A stretch of DNA of 64,000 nt, taken from contig CM001633.1 in assembly GCA_000309945.1 (NCBI GenBank), positions 2,638,292 through 2,702,291 of the forward strand, written 5' to 3'. Positions 11,961 through 21,493 of the stretch are shown here, piece by piece; within the stretch, counting starts at the first letter, position 1; the number at the start of each line of letters is the position of its first letter. A program made the position numbers and the translations under genes. The notes under the pieces were generated by a model, which worked only from the letters and a program-made list of their open reading frames with translations, was not told the origin of the DNA and searched no databases. Source of the stretch: Leptolyngbyaceae cyanobacterium JSC-12. Lineage in GTDB: Bacteria > Cyanobacteriota > Cyanobacteriia > Leptolyngbyales > Leptolyngbyaceae.

Positions 11961-14507
11961 ATGCGACGCTTTTTCCCCACTGCTTTGATTGCGAGCGCTC
12001 TTAGCCTGTCATTGCCTTTGCTGTTGCCCAGCACCGCCTGGACAAAAACTTGCACAGAAGCACAGATTAAAATCTACCTCAAGGATCGCGCTGATGCATT
12101 GTTTGAATGTGATTCAAACGCGATTTCTCAACTGATTAAGGCTCTCAAGAGTAATAACGTGGATGTTCGCAGCAATGCTGTGGATGCTTTGGTTGCTCAT
12201 ATTGGAATTCAAGACAAGATTGTGGTTCCAGCATTAGTCACGGTTTTGAAAAATCAAACTGAAGATACCGTAACTCGTCAGTCTGTTGCCTATGGACTTT
12301 CAACTGCCGCTGTTGAAGCAGATGTTGCAGTTCCTATCTTGTTGGAAACTCTCCAGGAGAAAGACGCTGCAGTTCGTGGGGCTGCCGCCTATGCACTTAG
12401 ACGTTCTGGTACCAAAGCCAAAGTTGTGATTCCTGCTTTGGTCAAAGCGCTTGAAGACCGCAATGCTAGTGCTCGTAGCAATGCTGCTATTGCTTTAGCA
12501 GAAATTGAAGCAGATACCGGGATGGCAATTCCTGCATTAGTCAAAGCCCTGAAAGATGAGAATGCTGCTGTCCGTAGCTACGCTGCCTATGCCTTAAGCA
12601 AGTACGACGATACCTACAGGGTTGCAATTCCCGGACTCGTAGCAGCTCTCAGTGATAAATATGCCCATGTTCGAGCAAATGCTGCTTATGGCATAAGAGC
12701 GATCGGTGTAGAAGATAAGACTGCCATTGCGCCACTAATCAAGCTGTTAAAAGATAAAAATACCTCTGTTCGCAGCAGTGCTGCCTATGCATTAGGGCTT
12801 TTTAGTACCGAGCCGAATGCTGTGTTGCCTGTGTTGATTGACACACTGAAAGACAGCAATTTTGAAGTTCGCAAGTCGGCATCGCGATCGCTGATCACTA
12901 TTGCAGCTGAACAATCTGCTAATGCCACAACCATGCCGCAGACTGATGAGGCGCTGAAGGTAGTTACTAGCATTAAACAAGCTTTGGCAACTCCAGCCCT
13001 GAAAAACGATGCCTACATTGAGGAGTATCGGGAAAGTGTGGAGCGATCGCTAGAATCGTTGCAACACAAGCGGCAGTTGTTTCTACTGAAATCAGTAGGG
13101 CAATGGGTTGCCGCCGGGAAAGAGGTTTGGCTGGCTCATGCTGCGTTTTGGCTGGCGCTGATTTTGGTCTATCCCAAGTCGCCGCAGGTGCAAGCCATCT
13201 TTTTCTGGAATCCCTGGATGCGGAAGCTTATGGGCTTGGGCTATGTGGGCTTTGCCTTAACCTGGGTGCCGTTTCTACGCCGCAAGCTATTTGAGCCGTT
13301 TCGAGCGTCATTGCTGGCAGATGCGGGTTTGGAAAACTTTAAGCCGAGCGCTTATTTTAAGCAATCAACCGTTAAAAGCCAGAGTTCGGGAGAGGTGCAA
13401 CCGATTCAGCAAGCCATTCTAGACTTCAAAGGGCAACTTGTCCTGGAAGGGGCATCCGGCTTGGGAAAAACAATGTTTCTTAGGCATTTATGCCAGCAGT
13501 CGAAGCGGGTGGTCGCCTATCTGCCAGCAACCAAGTGTGCCGATGGGGTGATTGAGGCAATTCAGAAAAAATTGCACGGCGAAGAAATCAAAGATGCCCG
13601 ATTTTTACAGAATTTGATTTACAGCGGCGCTTTAGCGATTTGCATTGATGGGCTGAACGAAGTGAGTGCTGAGACACGGGCAAAAATTGTGGAGTTTACA
13701 GAGAATTACTTCAAAGGCGACATTATTCTGGCAACTCAGCCGATGGAGTGGACACCCCCAGCGACTGCTAAACGATATGTGATGCAGCCATTGCAAACCG
13801 CGCAAATTCAGGAGTTTTTAGTGTCTCGCCAATCGTTAATTCCTAGTGAAGCTCCAGTCAAGGGGGCAGCCTATGAGCAAGCATGCGATCGCTATTTGAC
13901 ACAAGCCATGAACTCGCCACAATCCCCCGAAGAACTTGAAGCTACTCAACGCATTCTCTCCAATCCTATGGATCTCACTGTGGTGGCATCGGTGATTGTG
14001 AATGATAAACAGCCCGATCTGGTTCGTTTGCAAGAACAGCAGTATCAAGTGATGGCGGAAGATTATCAGACTAAACATCTGGATCGAGAATTTCCCCTGG
14101 ATGAATTTTCTGAGACGGTATACCAACTCCGATGCAGCGATGCAGCCGCCTTACCTGAAGACCCATTTTTAGACGAAATTCTTTGTATGGCGCGGCACAA
14201 AATGGTGGTCAGCCGCCAGTCGATTCAGCCAGATGGCAAGCCAACCAAGGAGTGGTACTTCCGCCATGATAAAATCGCAGAGTTTTTTATTCTGCAGACG
14301 TTTTTAGCCCATCCAGAACGGCAGGAACAGCATTTGGGCGATCCACAGTTTCGGGGTGTGTACTTTATGTTGGCGAGTTTTCTCACCTTAAACGATGCGA
14401 TCGCCCTGCGCGAAATGTTGATTCAATACGCAGCTGATACCAAAGATCACACGGTTAGTGATTCTTTCATCAAACTGTTACGCACTCGCAGCGCAGTTGC
14501 AGCTTAG
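11961..14507 (+). CDS. HEAT-repeat / transmembrane / NACHT-like ATPase
   Basis: The start is ATG 11961, with GGAGGA 5 bases upstream; an in-frame upstream ATG at 11868 would bury the signal peptide. The product is 848 residues. Residues 1-28 are a signal peptide or signal anchor. About eight HEAT-like units (pattern AIPALVKALKDENAAVRSYA) cover roughly residues 45-330. Two hydrophobic segments lie at about 390-406 and 423-440. A P-loop GASGLGKT at 497-504 and a Walker B-like ICIDGLNEV near 562-570 define a NACHT-like ATPase, with LNE instead of the usual LDE. The likely role is sensing through HEAT repeats and signalling by ATPase, but ligand and output are unknown. If the signal peptide is cleaved and both segments cross the membrane, the ATPase would be periplasmic; one segment may therefore not span. 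Confidence 0.8.
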   Translation: MRRFFPTALIASALSLSLPLLLPSTAWTKTCTEAQIKIYLKDRADALFECDSNAISQLIKALKSNNVDVRSNAVDALVAHIGIQDKIVVPALVTVLKNQTEDTVTRQSVAYGLSTAAVEADVAVPILLETLQEKDAAVRGAAAYALRRSGTKAKVVIPALVKALEDRNASARSNAAIALAEIEADTGMAIPALVKALKDENAAVRSYAAYALSKYDDTYRVAIPGLVAALSDKYAHVRANAAYGIRAIGVEDKTAIAPLIKLLKDKNTSVRSSAAYALGLFSTEPNAVLPVLIDTLKDSNFEVRKSASRSLITIAAEQSANATTMPQTDEALKVVTSIKQALATPALKNDAYIEEYRESVERSLESLQHKRQLFLLKSVGQWVAAGKEVWLAHAAFWLALILVYPKSPQVQAIFFWNPWMRKLMGLGYVGFALTWVPFLRRKLFEPFRASLLADAGLENFKPSAYFKQSTVKSQSSGEVQPIQQAILDFKGQLVLEGASGLGKTMFLRHLCQQSKRVVAYLPATKCADGVIEAIQKKLHGEEIKDARFLQNLIYSGALAICIDGLNEVSAETRAKIVEFTENYFKGDIILATQPMEWTPPATAKRYVMQPLQTAQIQEFLVSRQSLIPSEAPVKGAAYEQACDRYLTQAMNSPQSPEELEATQRILSNPMDLTVVASVIVNDKQPDLVRLQEQQYQVMAEDYQTKHLDREFPLDEFSETVYQLRCSDAAALPEDPFLDEILCMARHKMVVSRQSIQPDGKPTKEWYFRHDKIAEFFILQTFLAHPERQEQHLGDPQFRGVYFMLASFLTLNDAIALREMLIQYAADTKDHTVSDSFIKLLRTRSAVAA

Positions 14508-14647
14508 CCAAACAGGTGTAAAGCAAAAATGAAACATTGTGCGATCGCCTTCATTTCTTCCTGAAGCTCGCATAAACTCCCGAATGACCTCAGATAAGTT
14601 AGCAAATAAAGAAATTTGATAGGCACTCCGAGGCATTCGAGGTATGC

Positions 14648-15751
14648 ATGATGAATAGCGCTCTGTTTGGATTGGGATTGAGTCTGGCATTAGTGGGCAT
14701 TACCCCTGTAACAACCTGGGCACAGGCAAACCATACCCCTCAAACCATTGCTCAGGAAGGTTCTCAGGCAGCTAAAACGCATATTTTAGATTTGGGCGTA
14801 AATACCGCACAACTGCAACAAATGAAGGCGCTGCGGATGAAAATGGTGATGCCCAGAAATGTTCCGCCAGGGTTCAAGTTTGCTGGTTTTACAACACGGA
14901 CGGACCAGCGATTTGGACCTAGTTATTTGATGGTGTATCGCAAAGGCTCAGTCTGTTTTGGGATTGAAGGGACTAGTGGTGGCATTGGTAGTGTTCCACC
15001 TGGGAATTCTACTCATATGGTGAAAAATGCAGTGTTGGGACGAGGTGCGATCGAGCAGCAAGCCAGCGACCCGCAGTTGATTGGGCAATGGATGGGGAGA
15101 GGCCCCTTTTATCGATTTGTAGGAGCCAACTATACCTTTAACGGTGGTGCTGAACTGGCAGGTTGCCAAAACGTAACTGCCAAAGAAGCCGTGTTTGTCT
15201 CAGAAGCTCTGCGTTATCTGGATCTGGAGACAGATGTGCTGCTGCCGACTCCGGTTGCGGGTGCTAACTCTCCTACTTCCACAGTGGTCAAATATCCCGA
15301 TCACAAAGAGTTAAATGAATTTCGCAGCAAGTTGAAATCGGGCGCATTTGGCAATGGTGTAAAGTTGTCTGCTGCCGATCGCAACCAGCGCCAGAGCTAC
15401 CAGGCAACTTGGGCAAAGGTGAACCCGACTGGAGCCAAGTTTGCGGGTGCCTGGGTCGCAGGCGATCGCTACTACTACGTGTATCCTTCCAAAGTCAAAA
15501 GCCGTGTTTGCGTAGTCACCTTAAATAACGGCAAATATGAATTTTCCAACGGTCAATCCATCAGGCGAGAATTACGTTATCAATCCCACGGACTATTTTG
15601 GATTGATCGAGCAGATGTCCTGGCTGCACGCGACTCAGGTACTGGACAACTTTACCCCATCTTTGCAACTCAGTCTGCACCGAATCCTGCCGAACTTGCC
15701 AATTTTGACTTCGGCTTCCGTCATGCGGAATGTACAACTGAGTTGCCATAG
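14648..15751 (+). CDS. Secreted protein of unknown function
   Basis: A 367-residue protein with a clear signal peptide (residues 1-25; MMNSALFGLGLSLALVGITP then cleavage near TWAQA). The mature part is rich in beta-strand-like stretches, including MPRNVPPGFKFAGF, YLMVYRKGSVCFGIEGTSGG and a C-terminal half with WAKVNPTGAKFAGAWVAGDR and YYYVYPSKVKSRVCVV. There are four or five cysteines in the mature part, compatible with disulphides. I do not recognise a named family. GAGG lies about 7 bases before the start. It follows the HEAT-NACHT gene by 140 bp on the same strand, without proof of co-transcription. Confidence 0.7.
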   Translation: MMNSALFGLGLSLALVGITPVTTWAQANHTPQTIAQEGSQAAKTHILDLGVNTAQLQQMKALRMKMVMPRNVPPGFKFAGFTTRTDQRFGPSYLMVYRKGSVCFGIEGTSGGIGSVPPGNSTHMVKNAVLGRGAIEQQASDPQLIGQWMGRGPFYRFVGANYTFNGGAELAGCQNVTAKEAVFVSEALRYLDLETDVLLPTPVAGANSPTSTVVKYPDHKELNEFRSKLKSGAFGNGVKLSAADRNQRQSYQATWAKVNPTGAKFAGAWVAGDRYYYVYPSKVKSRVCVVTLNNGKYEFSNGQSIRRELRYQSHGLFWIDRADVLAARDSGTGQLYPIFATQSAPNPAELANFDFGFRHAECTTELP

Positions 15752-15864
15752 AAGGAAGGGGGAAGGAGGGAATTGGGGATGGGGGGAAGATAAGGAAGAG
15801 GAGTCGGGGAATTAACCCCGCTTCTTCCCTACCTTTTCCCTCTCTTTTCTCTCCCCTCTCCCCC
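15751..15864. repeat. Purine-run / pyrimidine-run hairpin in intergenic DNA
   Basis: About 60 bases almost purely of purines on the + strand (15751-15809) switch to a pyrimidine-rich run (15816-15864). The centre GGGG-AATTAA-CCCC (15806-15819) is a hairpin, extended with bulges by GGAAGAGG and CTTCTTCC arms. It sits between the stop of the secreted unknown and the phosphoesterase gene and may end transcription. Confidence 0.6.
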
Positions 15865-15933
15865 ATGTCGCCTGCCGCACTATAGGCTATTCGCTGGCTT
15901 TGCTAGGCTAGAGTCTCTTAGTGGGGTGAGGAT

Positions 15934-16773
15934 ATGCATAAGTTATTGACAGGCGCGTTAAGCGTTGAACACTTGCAAATTCCCATTGCTGGATTGTCAA
16001 ACCAGTTAAAAGGTTTGCGGCTTGTCCAATTATCGGACTTCCATTTTGATGGAATTCGGCTATCAAAAGAACTTTTAGGAGAGGCGATCGCAGCCTGCAA
16101 TGCTGCCCAACCTGACCTAATTCTGCTCACCGGAGACTTCATTACAGATGATCCAGCACCGATTCATGATCTTGCTTACCATTTGACCAGCTTAAAAAGT
16201 CAAGTTGGCATCTATGCAGTGCTGGGCAATCACGATATTCGCTACTCGCACTCACGTCCAGAAATTACCCGAGCTTTGGAAAAGAGCGGCATTCAGGTGT
16301 TGTGGAATGAAGTGGCATATCCGCTAGGAGAGGAATTAGCGATCGTTGGACTGGCAGATTATTGGTCGCGGGAATTTCAGCCTGCCCCCGTTTTTGCCCA
16401 GGTTCGCACAGAAACGCCGCGCCTTGTGTTGTCTCACAATCCTGACACTGCAGAACATTTGAGGAAGTGGCGAGTAGATTTGCAACTGTCGGGACATACC
16501 CACGGTGGGCAAGTGTTTGTTCCAGGGATTGGCAATATGGCGCATCATACTTCCACCTTTTATCGAAACTTACCACAGCGGGTAAAGCAATGGGTGCCCT
16601 TGCTCAAAGAATGTGCTCAAACTATGAAGCACTGGGAATGGGCACAGGGATTACATCAGGTGGGGGAAAATCAACTCTATGTGAATCGTGGTTTAGGAAC
16701 CTATCTTCCGGGACGAGTGTGCTGTCCGCCAGAGGTGACGGTGGTGACTCTGGTCGCAACTCCATCTTATTGA
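15934..16773 (+). CDS. Metallophosphoesterase (calcineurin-like)
   Basis: A 279-residue protein with all the metal-binding blocks of the calcineurin-like phosphoesterase fold: LVQLSDFHFDG (D-x-H), LILLTGDFITDD (GD), YAVLGNHDIRY (GNHD), a conserved SHNPD, and LQLSGHTHGGQVFVPG (GHTH). Order and spacing resemble YkuE-type enzymes, which act on phosphoesters in lipids or nucleotides; the substrate here is not known. There is no clear signal peptide. ATG 15934 is used, with GTGAGG upstream. It stands 99 bp before a pentapeptide-repeat gene on the same strand. Confidence 0.9.
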   Translation: MHKLLTGALSVEHLQIPIAGLSNQLKGLRLVQLSDFHFDGIRLSKELLGEAIAACNAAQPDLILLTGDFITDDPAPIHDLAYHLTSLKSQVGIYAVLGNHDIRYSHSRPEITRALEKSGIQVLWNEVAYPLGEELAIVGLADYWSREFQPAPVFAQVRTETPRLVLSHNPDTAEHLRKWRVDLQLSGHTHGGQVFVPGIGNMAHHTSTFYRNLPQRVKQWVPLLKECAQTMKHWEWAQGLHQVGENQLYVNRGLGTYLPGRVCCPPEVTVVTLVATPSY

Positions 16774-16871
16774 GGCATTTGTTAATACTCATTACAAGAA
16801 TGAATAAATATAAAAACCCCACTGGGGAATAGCTAAATTTTGCAATATTAAAGTATTGCAGCGGTATTGTT

Positions 16872-17837
16872 ATGAACGCGAATGAACTCCTGCAACGCTA
16901 TGCCGCAGGAGAACGGAATTTTGACACGGTTGATTTAAGTGGCGTGAATTTGCGTCAGGCAGACTTGAGAGGGGCAAGTTTGAGAAAGGCGGTGTTGTTT
17001 GAGGCAGATCTCACAGGTGCGAATTTGGTAGATGTTGAATTGCACGGGGTGGCACTCAGACACACGAACTTGACAGCAGCGTGTTTGGCTGGGGTGAAGC
17101 TGGTAGGTGCAGATTTGTCTGCCGCACAACTGGTTAGGGCGGATTTGAGTGGGGCAAATTTGTGGCGATCGCTGCTACGAAATGCCAATCTTCATGCTGC
17201 TAATCTGGAGCGTACCAATCTCCATGCTGCCAATTTAGTCGAAGCCGATTTAACAACTGCCCGTCTCAGTCACGCCAATTTAGCCGAAGCGAATTTGAGC
17301 GATGCTGATTTAACTGGAGCAACCTTGAGATGGGTGAATGGGGTAGAGGCGATGTTTTCGCGATCGCGCCTGCGCGGTGTCGATCTTGAGCAAGCCGATC
17401 TCAAAAAGGCCGTGTTGGTCGAAGTGGATTTGAGCCGTGCCAATTTGGAAGCTGCTAATTTGAGTGGGGCAAATCTAGGGCGAGCCTTACTGGAAGGGGT
17501 CAACTTAATTGGAGCAAACCTGACACAAGCTAACCTGATTGAAGCCCGCTTGAGCCTAGCAGAGATGCGCGGAGCCAAACTTGATCAGGCAGAATTAACC
17601 AAAGCTAATTTGACAGAAGCGGATTTAAGCTGGGCAAGTTTTCGGGGAACTAATTTGAGCGCTGCGACCCTGCATAAAGCGGTAATGGTAGATGTGGTGC
17701 TCGATGCTGCCATTTTGCGAGGAGCCGATTTCAGCGATGCCACAATTGATCCTGCCTGTTTAAATCAGTCCAGCCTGACCTGGGTCATTCTGCCGTCGGG
17801 TGTACTGCAAATCTCTTCTCTGGCAAAAAACCTTTAA
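16872..17837 (+). CDS. Pentapeptide-repeat protein
   Basis: A 321-residue protein made almost wholly of A(D/N)LXX pentapeptides from about residue 21 to 300 (examples: VDLSGVNLRQADLRGASLRK and ADLTGANLVDVELHGVALRH). Such repeats fold into a right-handed quadrilateral beta-helix. A short N-terminal helix (NELLQRYAAGERNFD) matches the usual cap in cyanobacterial members. The role is unknown; some homologues mimic DNA, others are structural. No transmembrane segment or second domain is seen. The stop codon lies within the first copy of a 20-bp direct repeat. Confidence 0.92.
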   Translation: MNANELLQRYAAGERNFDTVDLSGVNLRQADLRGASLRKAVLFEADLTGANLVDVELHGVALRHTNLTAACLAGVKLVGADLSAAQLVRADLSGANLWRSLLRNANLHAANLERTNLHAANLVEADLTTARLSHANLAEANLSDADLTGATLRWVNGVEAMFSRSRLRGVDLEQADLKKAVLVEVDLSRANLEAANLSGANLGRALLEGVNLIGANLTQANLIEARLSLAEMRGAKLDQAELTKANLTEADLSWASFRGTNLSAATLHKAVMVDVVLDAAILRGADFSDATIDPACLNQSSLTWVILPSGVLQISSLAKNL

Positions 17838-17872
17838 CTTTAACCAAAAAACCTTTAACTTTAAAGGGGTTT
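17824..17872 (+). repeat. 20-bp direct repeat and weak hairpin at the pentapeptide gene end
   Basis: CAAAAAACCTTTAACTTTAA occurs at 17824-17843 and 17845-17864, with one base between. The first copy contains the stop codon of the gene. The second continues into AAAGGGGTTT, which pairs with AAACCTTT as a bulged hairpin and may serve as a terminator. Confidence 0.6.
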
Positions 17873-17975
17873 CTCCCGATTCTCCTGCCTCTTATCTCCT
17901 GCCTCTTGAAGGTTTGAACTGAGGGGATAGTCGGGGGTGTTCCAAAATCAGTTGAAACGCCCCCTTGGCGTACTT

Positions 17976-18007
17976 AGTGATTGTGAAAGTAAAGTGATTG
18001 TGAAAGT
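17976..18007. repeat. Tandem 15-bp repeat downstream of katG
   Basis: AGTGATTGTGAAAGT occurs twice, at 17976-17990 and 17993-18007, two bases apart. It lies just past the katG stop in the convergent intergenic region. No function is evident. Confidence 0.6.
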
Positions 18008-18043
18008 GAGGCTGAGAAGTCTTGAAGAACCGTTGTGCTGAGA

Positions 18044-20835
<2,792 letters not shown>

Positions 20836-21435
20836 ATGGCATTTGAACAGCCTCCCCTCCCCTTTGCGAAAGACGCTCTAGAGCCGTATGGCATGAAAGC
20901 CGAAACCTTCGACTATCACTACGGCAAACACCACAAAGCCTACGTTGATAACCTCAACAAAATGACCGAAGGTACTGACCTAGCAACAATGTCTTTGGAA
21001 GATGTGATTCAAGTGACCTACAAAGATGCCAGCAAGCAAGGTGTATTTAACAACGCGGCGCAAGTTTGGAACCACACCTTTTTCTGGAATTGCCTGAAAC
21101 CAGGTGGTGGCGGTGCTCCCACGGGTGAACTAGCAGAGCGTATTAACAAAGACTTTGGCAGCTTTGACAAGTTCAAAGAAGAATTTTCCAATGCTGCTGC
21201 TACCCAATTTGGTAGCGGTTGGGCATGGTTGGTGGAAGATAATGGCACCCTGAAAGTGACCAAAACCCCCAATGCTGTGAACCCGATCGCTGAAGGTCAA
21301 AAGCCGCTACTGACTCTGGATGTATGGGAACATGCCTATTACATCGATTTCCGCAACGCTCGTCCCGCCTTTATTGCCAATTTCCTCGATAAGTTGGTGA
21401 ACTGGGACTTTGTTGCTGCTAACCTGGCGGCTTAG
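20836..21435 (+). CDS. sodB: Iron superoxide dismutase
   Basis: Converts superoxide to O2 and H2O2. At 199 residues it has the usual length. The four metal ligands of Fe/Mn SODs are His28 (FDYHYGKHH), His80 (QVWNHTFFW), Asp162 and His166 (LDVWEHAYYIDF). AATQFGSGWAWL and the short N-terminal form match the iron type, and there is no signal peptide or anchor, so it is likely cytoplasmic. GAGAGAAG lies about 7 bases before ATG 20836. It is divergent from katG, so superoxide and peroxide removal genes are neighbours. Confidence 0.97.
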   Translation: MAFEQPPLPFAKDALEPYGMKAETFDYHYGKHHKAYVDNLNKMTEGTDLATMSLEDVIQVTYKDASKQGVFNNAAQVWNHTFFWNCLKPGGGGAPTGELAERINKDFGSFDKFKEEFSNAAATQFGSGWAWLVEDNGTLKVTKTPNAVNPIAEGQKPLLTLDVWEHAYYIDFRNARPAFIANFLDKLVNWDFVAANLAA

Positions 21436-21456
21436 TTGTTGGCTCTTCCCGCAGGA

Positions 21457-21493
21457 GACCTCCGAATTCTTGAGAGTTCGGAGGTCTTAAATT
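21457..21493. terminator. sodB terminator hairpin
   Basis: A perfect 10-bp stem GACCTCCGAA (21457-21466) / TTCGGAGGTC (21477-21486) with a 10-nt loop is followed by TTAAATTT. It lies between two convergent genes (the minus-strand gene ends at 21487) and may serve both. Confidence 0.75.
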
